NCBI GenBank assembly: GCA_007095845.1
Contig: SFBI01000045.1
Coordinates: 1 to 49,888 of the forward strand
Origin: Microcystis aeruginosa Ma_MB_S_20031200_S102
GTDB taxonomy: Bacteria > Cyanobacteriota > Cyanobacteriia > Cyanobacteriales > Microcystaceae
Direction: 5' to 3'
Length of the DNA stretch: 49,888 nucleotides
Each line of letters starts with the position of its first letter. Within the stretch, counting starts at the first letter, position 1. Positions 1 through 8,148 of the stretch are shown one piece after another. Below the pieces are notes generated by a model. That model made no database searches. It was given only the letters and a program-made list of their open reading frames with translations, and was not told where the DNA came from. Both the position numbers and the translations under genes were made by a program.

Positions 1-118
1 GGCGATTTTTGTCAATTGTTTTTCATCTAGAGCGAACTCATCAATTAAGTCTGTTGCCAGATAAGGATTTAGTCAATTTATGCCCCCCTATCGAACCATA
101 CCAAGTAACGAAGAGCCA
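1..118 (-). mobile_element. End of an insertion sequence running out of the window to the left
   Basis: Read on the minus strand from 118, the sequence begins GGCTCTTCGTTACTTGG, which resembles ISL3-type IS ends. It then opens a reading frame, LNPYLATDLIDEFALDEK and onward, that leaves the window at base 1 and may be the N-terminus of a transposase; no ATG is seen in it. The same sequence, in opposite orientation and with two stop codons, occurs at 48999-49135. The family assignment rests only on the look of the terminus. The other end and the target duplication are outside the window. Confidence 0.5.
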
Positions 119-250
119 GAAGTCTCAAGGATTAAATGAAGCGGTTAAAAGAGGATTAATGTCACCCTTAGAAGCATGAATCCTAGCCCTATTCCCGACT
201 ATATTAAAGATAAAATTCGCCAACAAGCTAATACTAAATCTGGTTATTAA
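119..250 (+). pseudogene. Unidentified gene remnant beside the IS end
   Basis: Directly after the IS end a frame reads SQKSQGLNEAVKRGLMSPLEA and stops at about 178. A second frame from ATG 176 reads MNPSPIPDYIKDKIRQQ and stops inside the small element that starts at 232. Both look like pieces of real protein, perhaps one gene broken by a frameshift. I do not recognise the family. Confidence 0.25.
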
Positions 251-324
251 AAACTGATTATTTATTCCCCCTTTTGCATGAGTGCCTCTCCTTTATAAGT
301 AGCCTATACTCAACGGATTTAGTA
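232..324. mobile_element. Small palindromic element, TACTAAATC family, copy 1
   Basis: A 93-bp element with perfect 9-bp inverted ends, TACTAAATC and GATTTAGTA, flanked by a direct TAA duplication (229-231 and 325-327). It has no coding capacity. Related copies are at 3643, 7540, 16896 and 40892, with a right-hand fragment near 25940. The rest of 325-650 holds the start of the duplicated segment described below and the region upstream of the first PEP-CTERM gene. Confidence 0.8.
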
Positions 325-413
325 TAATTGCTGATTGTCGGTATTCCTGCAAATGTGAGATGCAACAGGTCAATTTATTGCGGGGGAACCTAGGAGCGAA
401 GGTGATAATTTGG

Positions 414-1374
414 GTCAAAGAAATAAGTAGAGGTAGAACCTCACTTATCTGCGTTGCAAGCTATAACCTTACAACGAGTCAAAAATATTTATATAATCTA
501 AAACTATCTTAAATACAAAAACTATAACAAATGATGATTAAACAACCCTTGATTTCCACCCCCCTTTGTGATAGGTTTGGGGCTAGGATATTGGCGCAAA
601 ACTAGCGTTAAATATGACCATAATTTTGTCCCATTACTGTCATCGAATCCATGAAAAAATTACTGACAATTTTAACCCCTTTGACTCTGATGGGGTTAGC
701 CGGGGTTGCTCCTGCTCAAGCGGCAATAGTAGCTGGTTGGAATGAATTTAACGCTTTTACGGCATCCTATCCCAAAGCGGCGGATACTGTAGGTGCGAAT
801 ATAACCAGCACTGGGTTAGACACCGCTGGGTTAGCTCGGCTGAGTAATGCTCAGTTCGTTTTGAATGAGTGGAATACAGGTAGCACTGTTGATACCAGCG
901 AATACGTGGAATTTGCCGTACAACCTGGTGCGGGTTTTCAAGTCGATTTTACTAACTTGCAACTCAATGCGGCGAGGGTTGGCTTGCAGCTAGATTTAGT
1001 CTTGCGCTCTAGTGTTGATGGGTTCACCAGTGATTTAGGGACACAAGTTAGCCTAACAACTAGCTTTAATACCTACAGCTTTGACCTAAGCAGTTTAGCA
1101 CCCCAAACCGGCCCGGTGCAGTTCCGTCTCTATGGACTGAATGCTAATCCATCTAGTGTCGTCTTCATTGGTACAAACTCTGCTAATGTTGCTGGGGGTG
1201 GGTTTGTGGCTCTTAATGGGGATATCACTCCTACCGGTGGCGGTGGTGTATCAACCCCGGAACCTAGTGGTATAGTGGGTTTAATCGCTGTTGGTGCGTT
1301 GGGTGCCGCTTCCCTTCGTCGTCGGGGATAAATTATCCTTGGCAGGGGCAACTAGAGAGGATTTGTCCCGATAT
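414..1374 (+). repeat. Duplicated segment copy A (upstream region plus PEP-CTERM gene)
   Basis: This segment matches 2114-3089 almost base for base across about 235 bp of upstream DNA, the whole PEP-CTERM gene and about 40 bp beyond its stop. The promoter was therefore copied with the gene. The middle of the coding sequence has diverged most, including a short insertion in copy B. Confidence 0.85.
651..1331 (+). CDS. PEP-CTERM sorting-domain protein, copy A
   Basis: This 226-residue exported protein has a Sec signal peptide at residues 1-25 (MKKLL, a hydrophobic core, then APAQAA). The mature region is rich in S, T, N and G. The C-terminal anchor is STPEPSG, a hydrophobic helix and a final RRRG. 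That tripartite tail is the PEP-CTERM signal handled by exosortase in bacteria that make exopolysaccharide, so the protein is probably delivered to the outer surface or matrix. The middle of the protein matches no domain I recognise. The ATG is fixed by the signal peptide. A paralogue at 2351 shares most of the sequence, and the two genes with their upstream DNA form a tandem duplication. No exosortase gene is in the window. Confidence 0.9.
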   Translation: MKKLLTILTPLTLMGLAGVAPAQAAIVAGWNEFNAFTASYPKAADTVGANITSTGLDTAGLARLSNAQFVLNEWNTGSTVDTSEYVEFAVQPGAGFQVDFTNLQLNAARVGLQLDLVLRSSVDGFTSDLGTQVSLTTSFNTYSFDLSSLAPQTGPVQFRLYGLNANPSSVVFIGTNSANVAGGGFVALNGDITPTGGGGVSTPEPSGIVGLIAVGALGAASLRRRG

Positions 1375-1416
1375 ACTATCATCAATTTTAGATTTGATCA
1401 CCAGTTAATCAACATT

Positions 1417-1638
1417 ATGTCATACAAAGATATTATTACCATAGAACCGGGAAAAAGGAGCGGAAAACCTTGTATTAGAGGAATGAGAATTACTGTTTAT
1501 GATGTTCTCTCCTATCTGGCTTCGGGAATGACTTATGAAGAAATTTTAGAAGATTTTCCTTACTTAACCAAGGCGGATATTTTAGCCTGTTTGAGTTATG
1601 CCGCCGAGCGTGAACGTCAAACCATTTTAGTTAACTAA
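1417..1638 (+). CDS. DUF433 family antitoxin
   Basis: A 73-residue protein of the DUF433 family: small, helix-turn-helix-like, usually the antitoxin encoded just before a DUF5615 PIN-like toxin. Family features visible here are the PGKRSGKPCIRGMRITVYDV block near the N-terminus and a following helix with YEEILEDFPYLT. A longer open frame extends upstream into the PEP-CTERM gene, but the ATG at 1417 gives the normal family length and N-terminus. The stop overlaps the toxin start (TAATG at 1636-1640), so the two are probably translationally coupled. Confidence 0.88.
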   Translation: MSYKDIITIEPGKRSGKPCIRGMRITVYDVLSYLASGMTYEEILEDFPYLTKADILACLSYAAERERQTILVN

Positions 1639-1970
1639 TGAAGTTACTTTTTGATCACAATTTATCACCTCGCTTAGTTAGTCTATTAGTTGATATTTAT
1701 CCCGATTCAAATCATCTTTACTTGCTGGGATTAGACCAAGAAGCTGATTATTATGTCTGGGAAATCGCTAAAATACAAGACTATATTATTGTCACTAAAG
1801 ATTCGGATTTTAATGAATTACTAATTCTCAAAGGTTTTCCGCCTAAAGTAATTTGGATTCGTTTGGGAAATTGCTCTACTAAAACTATAGAATCATTGTT
1901 AAGAGATAACTACGAAGCTATTTTATCTTTTGAGGGAGATCAAAATCTTGGTATCATCGCTTTATCCTAA
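1638..1970 (+). CDS. DUF5615 PIN-like toxin
   Basis: A 110-residue PIN-like protein of the DUF5615 family, the usual partner of DUF433. Conserved acidic positions are visible in the opening KLLFDHNLSP, with Asp6, and in VTKDSDFNELL in the middle, consistent with a metal-dependent RNase fold. Its start overlaps the antitoxin stop by one base. The pair sits between two copies of the PEP-CTERM duplication, so it entered with or after that event. RNase activity is inferred from the family. Confidence 0.88.
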   Translation: MKLLFDHNLSPRLVSLLVDIYPDSNHLYLLGLDQEADYYVWEIAKIQDYIIVTKDSDFNELLILKGFPPKVIWIRLGNCSTKTIESLLRDNYEAILSFEGDQNLGIIALS

Positions 1971-2113
1971 TCCTTTGAGATTCAGGGCAAGTGTTCGCTT
2001 GTTTACATTCCTGTGGAGAGCTATTGTCCGGCACTATAGGAGCGAAGGAAATAATTAGGGTTTGCGGCAAAAAGTTTTTCGGGGGTGTGGGGTTTTAAGC
2101 TAACCTTGGAACG

Positions 2114-3089
2114 AGTCAAAGAAATAAGTAGAGGTAGAACCTCGCTTATCTGCGTTGCAAGCTATAACCTTACAACGAGTCAAAAATATTTATATAATCT
2201 AAAACTATCTTAAATACAAAAACTATAACAAATAATGATTAACAACCCTTGACTTCCACCCACCTTTGTGGTAGGTTTGGGGCTAGGATATTGGCACAAA
2301 ACTAGCGTTAAATATGATCATAATTTTGCCCTGTTACTGTCATCAAATCTATGAAAAAATTACTGACAATGTTAACCTCCTTGACTCTGATGGGGTTAGC
2401 CGGGGTTGCTCCTGCTCAAGCGGCAATAGTAGCTGGTTGGAATTCATTTAATGCCGCTACCGCATCCTATCCCAAAGCGGCGGATACTGTGGGTGCGAAT
2501 ATAACTAGCACTGGGTTAGACACCGCCGGGATAGATCGCCGGGTTCAGTCTTTCGTCTTGGGTTCTACTGTTAGTACATCGCCGGGTCGGTGGAATGGAA
2601 ATAGTACTGTTAATACCGGCCAATACGTCGAATTTGCCGTACAACCTAGTGCAGGTTTTCAAGTCGATTTTACTGACTTGCAACTCAATGCGAGGCAGGA
2701 TGAAACGCAGCTAGATTTAGTCTTGCGCTCTAGTGTTGATGGGTTCACCAATAATTTAGGGACACAAGTTAGCCTAACAAATAGCTTTAATACCTACAGC
2801 TTTGACCTAAGCAGTTTAGCACCCCAAACCGGCCCGGTGCAGTTCCGTCTCTATGGACTGAATGCTTCTGGACTTAATGTCTTGTTCATTGCTAATAACT
2901 CCGCTAATGTCGCTGGGGGTGGGTTTGTGGCTCTTAATGGGGATATCACTCCTACTCCAACGGTTTCAACCCCAGAACCTAGTGGCATAGTGAGTTTAAT
3001 CGCTGTTGGTGCGTTGGGTGCCGCTTCCCTTCGTCGTCGGGGATAAATTATCCTTGGCAGGGGCAACTACAGAGGGGTTGCCCCGATAT
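2114..3089 (+). repeat. Duplicated segment copy B
   Basis: Partner of 414-1374. Just upstream (about 2035-2113) a short AGGAGCGAAGG block is also shared with copy A. In copy B it is followed by a fragment reading AGGGTTTGCGGCAAAAAG, which belongs to another repeat family (see 6951 and 30203). The gene-free stretch 1971-2350 therefore holds only these repeats and the copied promoter region. Confidence 0.85.
2351..3046 (+). CDS. PEP-CTERM sorting-domain protein, copy B
   Basis: A 231-residue paralogue of the protein at 651-1331, with the same signal peptide and the same STPEPSG, hydrophobic helix, RRRG tail. The first 60 and last 100 residues are nearly identical to copy A. The stretch from about residue 58 to 85 differs and is about five residues longer, so the two may present different surfaces. 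It is probably exported and processed by exosortase like its sister. It is followed by a different TA pair from the one behind copy A. Confidence 0.9.
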   Translation: MKKLLTMLTSLTLMGLAGVAPAQAAIVAGWNSFNAATASYPKAADTVGANITSTGLDTAGIDRRVQSFVLGSTVSTSPGRWNGNSTVNTGQYVEFAVQPSAGFQVDFTDLQLNARQDETQLDLVLRSSVDGFTNNLGTQVSLTNSFNTYSFDLSSLAPQTGPVQFRLYGLNASGLNVLFIANNSANVAGGGFVALNGDITPTPTVSTPEPSGIVSLIAVGALGAASLRRRG

Positions 3090-3142
3090 CTTGATATGAT
3101 CGGGAGTGATAGGTCAATTATCTTTTCTGAATAGGGGCAAAT

Positions 3143-3358
3143 ATGCAGATAAAAGACATGACTCCCCAAGAGTTACAAAGTTTAATCCGTAATACAGTAG
3201 ATGATACTCTAGATGAATACTTTGGTGATCCGGATGAGGGAAAACAAGTTAAGGAGTCTTTTAGAGAAAAGTTATTAGAAATCCAACAAAAAAGACTACA
3301 AGGAAGAGCGACTATTCCGGCAGCTGAGGTGGATAAAAGATATGGGATAGAATCTTAA
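3143..3358 (+). CDS. Small antitoxin paired with the RelE-like gene
   Basis: A 71-residue acidic protein ending RATIPAAEVDKRYGIE, a tail typical of cyanobacterial antitoxins encoded just ahead of RelE-type toxins. It starts at ATG 3143 and ends directly against the toxin ATG, with no gap. It probably binds and neutralises the downstream toxin. The assignment rests on the neighbour and the tail; I see no clear DNA-binding motif. Confidence 0.75.
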   Translation: MQIKDMTPQELQSLIRNTVDDTLDEYFGDPDEGKQVKESFREKLLEIQQKRLQGRATIPAAEVDKRYGIES

Positions 3359-3601
3359 ATGAGCTATTCTGTTACTTTTGAACCAGAGTCGATAACTGAT
3401 TTAGATTTGATCACCGATTTTATCAGACTGAGGATTCTTAATATCAACTTTGAACAGATAATCCCCCTTCCTCTCACGAGAGAATGGTCAGGGTTTTATA
3501 AATTAAGAGTAGGAGATTATCGGGTTATTTATGAATTTGATCGAGAGAGTAGGATAATTATTACTGTTAGAGTAGGTCATAGAAGTGAAGTTTATGACTA
3601 A
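3359..3601 (+). CDS. RelE/ParE-family toxin, apparently with a small internal deletion
   Basis: An 80-residue RelE-like protein. The C-terminal half is canonical (EWSGFYKLRVGDYRVIYEFD, then VRVGHRSEVYD). These are the core strand and basic residues used by RelE toxins to cut mRNA on the ribosome. The helix region near residues 25-36 (RILNINFEQ) looks about six residues shorter than usual relatives, where a longer KINWLAENFEQ-like stretch is expected. The loss is in frame. It may be a natural short variant or a weakened toxin. Confidence 0.8.
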   Translation: MSYSVTFEPESITDLDLITDFIRLRILNINFEQIIPLPLTREWSGFYKLRVGDYRVIYEFDRESRIIITVRVGHRSEVYD

Positions 3602-3642
3602 ATAAATACTTACTAAAATAATTGGGATCAGCAATAAGCTAA

Positions 3643-3733
3643 TACTAAATCCGTTGAGTACAGGCTAGTTATGAGGAGAGGCAAGAGGCAAAAGGGGGAA
3701 TAAATAATCAGTTTTTAATAACCAGATTTAGTA
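3643..3733. mobile_element. Small palindromic element, TACTAAATC family, copy 2 (inverted)
   Basis: A 91-bp element with 9-bp inverted ends TACTAAATC and GATTTAGTA and a TAA duplication at 3640-3642 and 3734-3736. The interior is in the opposite orientation to copy 1. Confidence 0.8.
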
Positions 3734-3814
3734 TAAGACGCATTTTAACCTCCTATCCTTAAAATTGGGAAGGGGAGTCATTTGAATTAAACTAAATTTA
3801 ATCATCAACAAAAA

Positions 3815-3999
3815 TTAAAGGGGTAAATATTGTATTATATTCATAAATTCTTCACTTTTTCCTAGTTTGGCAATTAATTCTAAATTTCTAATACAGTCCC
3901 CAATCCCTATAAATTCAATTTCTTCAGTTTGACTCAAGATAGCTTCTATTAAAAAATAGCTATCTTGAGTCAAAATTACTCTTGATAAATTTGGAGATT
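3815..3999 (-). pseudogene. C-terminal remnant of a PIN-like (DUF5615-type) toxin
   Basis: On the minus strand a frame without a start codon reads VILTQDSYFLIEAILSQ, then FIGIGDCIRNLELIA, and ends at 3815 with IIQYLPL. The layout and the YLPL-like end resemble DUF5615 proteins, and the remnant lies directly after a DUF433 pseudogene. The first half of the toxin is missing. The identification is by context and weak similarity. Confidence 0.5.
3929..3973. repeat. Perfect 16-bp inverted repeat with 13-base loop
   Basis: TTGACTCAAGATAGCT at 3929-3944 is matched by its exact reverse complement at 3958-3973. It lies inside the toxin remnant and no T-run follows it, so it does not look like a terminator. 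Confidence 0.75.
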
Positions 4000-4001
4000 C
4001 A

Positions 4002-4316
4002 TTACTTTATTGCCTGTGTTTTAAGTCGTTTAATAAAGGGAGAATCTCCAGCTTTTTCTCGCATTTTTTGGACAAATTCTCAATCAGCTTGGATAGCTTG
4101 ATCTAATTCATCTCTATGTTCCCAATAGTAAGCTAATGCTGAGTGAATTTGACTCATACTTAAATCATGATGGTTAATGTGAATTTCTGCTGGAGTACAA
4201 CCCTAGGCTATTTGTGCCATAACTAGATCAATCACTTTCAGAGTAGAACCCGCAATTATTGGTACTCCCCGATGATCAATTGCAATATGTTTATAGTCTG
4301 TGAGATTTGTTGTCAT
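4002..4316 (-). pseudogene. DUF433-type antitoxin pseudogene with two in-frame stops
   Basis: A 105-codon minus-strand frame from ATG 4316 opens MTTNLTDYKHIAIDHRGVPI and continues with GSTLKVIDLVMAQIA. It hits TAG, continues GCTPAEIHINHHDLSM and SALAYYWEHRDELDQ, hits TGA, then runs to a normal end. The sequence is otherwise intact and in frame, so inactivation by point mutation looks recent. The family is the longer DUF433 type, usually partnered with DUF5615. Confidence 0.85.
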
Positions 4317-4478
4317 CTAGAGAAAGTTAAGCTAAAACACATTTAGGACTATGCCGCTTTTTTTCCTTGCTCACTACCTCAGATGTACCAAGTCTAAAGC
4401 AGCAGGAAATGCCGTCACTCTAGGCATCTAGAGGACAGAACTAGGGTTATTACCAAGAGGCTAATCCTCTAAACATCT
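4317..4478. other. Gene-free stretch
   Basis: I see no coding frame here. There are short inverted words (CTCTAGGCATCTAGAG, and GAGG with a distant CCTCT) of the kind found in subterminal hairpins of small transposable elements, but no element boundary can be fixed. Confidence 0.3.
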
Positions 4479-4583
4479 TAAGTAGTCATGCAAAATAAAT
4501 TTCCCAGTGAAGATAGGCAAGAGGCAATAGGCAAGAGGCAAAAGCTTCATCGAAGTGTGTAATTAATTTTGCTTAGGTACTTA
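4479..4583. mobile_element. Small palindromic element, TAAGTAG-end family 2, copy 1
   Basis: A 105-bp element. The left end TAAGTAGTCATGCAAAATAA and the right end (read inverted) TAAGTACCTAAGCAAAATTA are near-complementary over about 23 bp. A second copy in the opposite orientation is at 26386-26483. The interior repeats GGCAAGAGGCAA words. Confidence 0.7.
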
Positions 4584-4749
4584 CTGTCTAGTTTCTGGTC
4601 AACGAATCGCACCATGCCCCACACCCCACTTCCCAATCACCAGATCATCCTCAAGATAGTGATGGTGAGTTAAACTAGCAGGTGAAAGTAAAAAGCGATA
4701 AAAATCACACAATGATTTTATAGTCCTTCCATCATTCTTAACAAATTCC

Positions 4750-6906
4750 GTGACCATTCTTTGCTGGCTCGATCGCATTAGTGCTTCTGATCGCCCCCTA
4801 GTGGGGGAAAAAGCTTTTCTTGCCAGTGAATTACACCAGCGAGGATACCCAATTATCAGGGGATTTGCCATTTTTAACCGCATTTTTGCGGAATTTTTGG
4901 AAAGCATCAACAATGCTGACTCGTTTCTGACTGATTTTCCGCAATCTTCTCTCTATTTAGACGTAGATAACGCAAAAGCTTTGCAATTAGTCGCCAAAGA
5001 AAGTCGGCGCGCCATTTTACAAGCTAAAATTCCTCCTCTCTGGTTAGAGGAACTGGCAGCGGCCGTGGCACAATTATCCATGGATAGCCTAGTATGGCGC
5101 TTTTCCTTACCTGCTCATCTGTCTCGACGAACTCTCGGTTTATTTTCCGCCCCCATCAGTGGAATTAAAGCAGATAATCTAGAAAATGCCCTAAAACAAG
5201 CTTGGGCGGAGTTATTCACTGCCAGAAGTCTATTTTATTGGCGAAAAATGGGAATTGGTTTAGAAAAAATTCAATTATCTTTACTGGTACAACCGTTATT
5301 ACCAGCCAATTGTGCGGGAAATGTGCTGATTAATGAGGATAACTGGCAAATTCAGGCAGTTTGGGGATTAGGACACAGTTTAGTTAATGGAGAAGTGGCA
5401 CCGGATACCTACATTATCGATCGCTCCGGTCAATTACGCAGTCGGCAATTAGGCAATAAATGCCGCGCTTATTATCTCAACAGTGACAGTAATCTGCTTG
5501 CACCACAATTATTAGCACCCAGTTTACAGGAAAGCTACTGTTTAGATAATTTCGCCCTCGATCGCCTTTGTCAACTGGTTCAATCTCTACTGGCGGAAAA
5601 ACCCAGCCTAACCAGCATAGAATGGCTGATGATGCTGGATGGTCAAATTTATATTCTCAACTGTCACAGTCAGGAAATCACCCCCACTACCTCCAATTAT
5701 CCCTTAAGAGGATTAGGGGCATCCCCAGGGTTGGCATCGGGAGTGGCAAAAGTGATCAGCAATTTCGACTCCCCAGAGGCAAATTTTCAGGATTGCATTC
5801 TGGTTACTGCTAATTTACCTCCGAAAAAACTGCCCCATTTACGCCAAATTCGAGCAATGATCACGGAACAGGGGGGATTAACTAGCCATGGAGCCATCTT
5901 AGCCCGGGAATTAGCCATTCCTGCCATTGTCGGGGTGAAAAATGCCACAGAAATTATCCGCTCAGGCGAGATAATTTTAGTAGATGGCACAAGGGGAATT
6001 ATTTCTCTGGCATCTCAGGAACAGATTTCCTTACCCCCAGCACCCCCCAGAGAAACCGACGGGACGGCAATTGCTACCCGTTTGATGGTTAATCTCAGTC
6101 AAACTGAAAGTATTGTCAGAATCCGAGAACTGCCTATTGATGGGATCGGTTTATTGCGCTCAGAATGGATGATTTTAGAGTTACTTTCTCAGCGTAATCT
6201 AGAAGAATGGTTAACTCCAGAGGATCAAGAAGCATTTATCGAGAGATTAAGTGGTTTAATCGCACAATTTGCCCTTAGTATCCAGCCTAAACCTTTATTT
6301 TACCGTTCTTTTGATGCTCAAGATTCGGCTAAAGACAGTCGGGGAACCCATGGTTATATTTTAGATCCGACTCTATTTGATCTAGAATTGCAAGCTTTAC
6401 GACGGGTACAAACCACCAGCGCCACCAATATTAATCTACTGCTTCCCTTTGTCCGCGGGGTTGAAGAATTTATTTTTTGCCGGCAACGGGTACAATCAGC
6501 TTTACTCACTCAAGTCCCTTCTTTCCAATTGGGGATAATGGTGGAAGTACCGGGGGTAATCTTTCAATTAAGGGATTATGTGCAAGCTGGGGTACAGTTA
6601 ATCGCTATTGGTACTAATGATTTAACTCAATTACTTTTAGGTAGCGATCGAGAAGACTTCTCAGAATATTTTAATGCCCGTCATCCCGCAGTCAGGGCAG
6701 CTTTAAAACAAATTATCACCCAAGCAAAAGTTTTACAGATCCCCTGTTCCGTTTGCGGCATGGCTATCGTCCAGTATCCTGAACTTATCGATGATCTGAT
6801 TGCTTGGGGTGTGACTTCTCTTTCGGTGGATACAGAAGCAGTTTTAGCCACTAGAGAGGCAATTGTTCGCGCCGAAAGAAGGTTTTTATTGGAAAATGGC
6901 AGATAA
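4750..6906 (+). CDS. PEP-synthase-like phosphotransferase
   Basis: A 718-residue protein with the three parts of the PEP synthase / pyruvate phosphate dikinase family. An ATP-binding region opens with PLVGEKAFLASEL. The swivelling phosphohistidine domain has GGLTSHGAILARE with His380. The C-terminal TIM-barrel PEP/pyruvate domain has LPFVRGVEEF, IGTNDLTQ and the VCGMA motif with Cys669. The family converts pyruvate and ATP to PEP, or transfers phosphate between related substrates. At 718 residues it is shorter than typical PpsA (about 800), mostly in the N-terminal half, so the exact substrate is uncertain. The start is GTG at 4750; no ribosome-binding site is obvious. It stands alone between repeat-rich gaps. 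Confidence 0.75.
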   Translation: MTILCWLDRISASDRPLVGEKAFLASELHQRGYPIIRGFAIFNRIFAEFLESINNADSFLTDFPQSSLYLDVDNAKALQLVAKESRRAILQAKIPPLWLEELAAAVAQLSMDSLVWRFSLPAHLSRRTLGLFSAPISGIKADNLENALKQAWAELFTARSLFYWRKMGIGLEKIQLSLLVQPLLPANCAGNVLINEDNWQIQAVWGLGHSLVNGEVAPDTYIIDRSGQLRSRQLGNKCRAYYLNSDSNLLAPQLLAPSLQESYCLDNFALDRLCQLVQSLLAEKPSLTSIEWLMMLDGQIYILNCHSQEITPTTSNYPLRGLGASPGLASGVAKVISNFDSPEANFQDCILVTANLPPKKLPHLRQIRAMITEQGGLTSHGAILARELAIPAIVGVKNATEIIRSGEIILVDGTRGIISLASQEQISLPPAPPRETDGTAIATRLMVNLSQTESIVRIRELPIDGIGLLRSEWMILELLSQRNLEEWLTPEDQEAFIERLSGLIAQFALSIQPKPLFYRSFDAQDSAKDSRGTHGYILDPTLFDLELQALRRVQTTSATNINLLLPFVRGVEEFIFCRQRVQSALLTQVPSFQLGIMVEVPGVIFQLRDYVQAGVQLIAIGTNDLTQLLLGSDREDFSEYFNARHPAVRAALKQIITQAKVLQIPCSVCGMAIVQYPELIDDLIAWGVTSLSVDTEAVLATREAIVRAERRFLLENGR

Positions 6907-6950
6907 CCTCGGCAAAAGGAGCGTTAGGGGTTGGCTGTTGGGGAAGATGT

Positions 6951-7273
6951 TAAGTAGGGTTTGCGGCAAAAAGTTTGTTGGTGGGGTTAGGAGTCAGTTA
7001 TCAGTTATCAGTTATCAGTTAGAAGAGGATAGGGAAATGGGGGAATAGGGTAATGGGGAGATAGAGTAATTTCCACTAAAACCCTAAAACCCTAAAACCC
7101 CACTCCCCCAACACCCCACTTCATAATTCCCCACTTCATAATTCATAATTCATAATTTATAATTCCCACACCCCACTTCCCACTTCCCCACTTCATAATT
7201 CATAATTCCCACTACCCCACTTCATAACGCATACTTTGTGCTTTTTGTCAAAAAAACTTTTTTTTTGCAATAA
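6951..7273. repeat. Composite repeat element with TAAGTAGGG end
   Basis: It starts TAAGTAGGGTTTGCGGCAAA and continues through TCAGTTATCAG iterations, a purine-rich block, three CTAAAACC iterations, and CCCCACTTCATAATTC arrays. The first 150 bp or so match the reverse complement of the 3' end of 29731-30203 almost exactly. The right edge near 7240-7273 carries a weak inverted copy of the left end. No gene is present in 6907-7707; this repeat and the element at 7540 account for much of it. Confidence 0.65.
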
Positions 7274-7539
7274 AACTACACAAAAAAAAGATCATCGTTG
7301 TGGGTGAAATTGACTCATTTACCTATCTTAATTGGGATTACCTTCTAGGTGTGGCAAGGGTTTCAACCTTTACTGCCCAAAAAGGCACAAAATACCCGAT
7401 TATGAAATTCTATCAAATCGCTGTAACCGGTATAACATCGTTGTTAAATAAAAATTAATATCAACAAATGTCACCTTTGTCACCAGTGTTAGGAAGCGGG
7501 CAGAATTATCGTCTGATAGCCAAGGAGAGATTAAAGTTA

Positions 7540-7656
7540 TACTAAATCTGGTTATTAAAGACTGATTATTCATTCCCCTTTTTGCATGAGTGCATGAGTA
7601 GAAAACGGGTTTCTCGGAGAAACCCGTTTTCTGTGCGTTACTCAACGGATTTAGTA
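7540..7656. mobile_element. Small palindromic element, TACTAAATC family, copy 3 with inner hairpin
   Basis: A 117-bp element with ends TACTAAATC/GATTTAGTA and a TTA duplication at 7537-7539 and 7657-7659. The interior carries a 15-bp stem hairpin, AGAAAACGGGTTTCT and its complement. It lies about 50 bp ahead of rpsN and so sits in that gene's promoter region. Confidence 0.8.
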
Positions 7657-7707
7657 TTATAATGAAAGATGCTGTCTTTACAGGTTAAATCTTTTTCGAG
7701 AAACCCC

Positions 7708-8010
7708 ATGGCAAAAAAATCGATGGTAGAACGCGAGAAAAAACGCGCTCGTCTCAGACAAAAATACGAAGCTAAAAGAGCGGAACTAAAAGAACAATTC
7801 CGCACCGCCGAAGATTTTGAAGAAAAACTGGCAATTCACCAAAAATTACAGGAATTACCCCGCAATAGCGCACCTAGTCGTCACCGCAACCGTTGTTTAA
7901 CGACCGGCAGACCTAGAGGATACTATCGCGATTTTGGTTTATCCCGCAACGTTTTACGCGAATGGGCCCACCAAGGACTCTTACCCGGTGTGGTCAAGTC
8001 TAGCTGGTAG
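7708..8010 (+). CDS. rpsN: 30S ribosomal protein S14
   Basis: A 100-residue S14 of the long type without zinc-binding cysteines. It begins [16 protein letters not shown] and ends [32 protein letters not shown]14 helps assemble the head of the small ribosomal subunit. The ATG at 7708 gives the exact family N-terminus; the frame is open 13 codons further upstream, but that extension does not resemble S14. A hairpin and T-run follow at 8041. Confidence 0.97.
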   Translation: MAKKSMVEREKKRARLRQKYEAKRAELKEQFRTAEDFEEKLAIHQKLQELPRNSAPSRHRNRCLTTGRPRGYYRDFGLSRNVLREWAHQGLLPGVVKSSW

Positions 8011-8040
8011 TCAGAAACAATATCTAGGGAAAATACCGGG

Positions 8041-8076
8041 ATAGAGGCGTGTTTTTTGCGTCTCTATTGCCGTTTT
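8041..8076 (+). terminator. Likely rho-independent terminator of rpsN
   Basis: A nine-base stem, ATAGAGGCG with CGTCTCTAT (one G-T pair), closes a nine-base loop. TGCCGTTTTTAGG follows, 31 bp after the rpsN stop. Confidence 0.6.
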
Positions 8077-8089
8077 TAGGTAATTTTAG

Positions 8090-8127
8090 CGATAAAATAA
8101 AAACTCTCGATCGAGCGATCGAGAGTT
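8090..8127 (-). terminator. Likely rho-independent terminator of pnp
   Basis: A 12-bp perfect stem, AACTCTCGATCG at 8102-8113 with its complement at 8116-8127, has a two-base loop. On the minus strand it is followed by TTTTTATTTTA. It sits just past the pnp stop. Confidence 0.7.
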
Positions 8128-8148
8128 AACCATGAACAAAAAATTCAC

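Noticed and set aside
1130-1351. Antisense frames at the 3' ends of both PEP-CTERM genes (also 2851-3066)
   Set aside because: They are conserved only because the sense genes are duplicates; they have no start signals or domain.
4599-4913. 104-codon minus-strand frame across the start of the PEP-synthase-like gene
   Set aside because: It overlaps a well-supported gene, has no recognisable domain, and its codon pattern is that of an antisense shadow.
7400-7645. 81-codon minus-strand frame before rpsN
   Set aside because: Much of it is made of the TACTAAATC element and its hairpin, so the predicted protein has no support.
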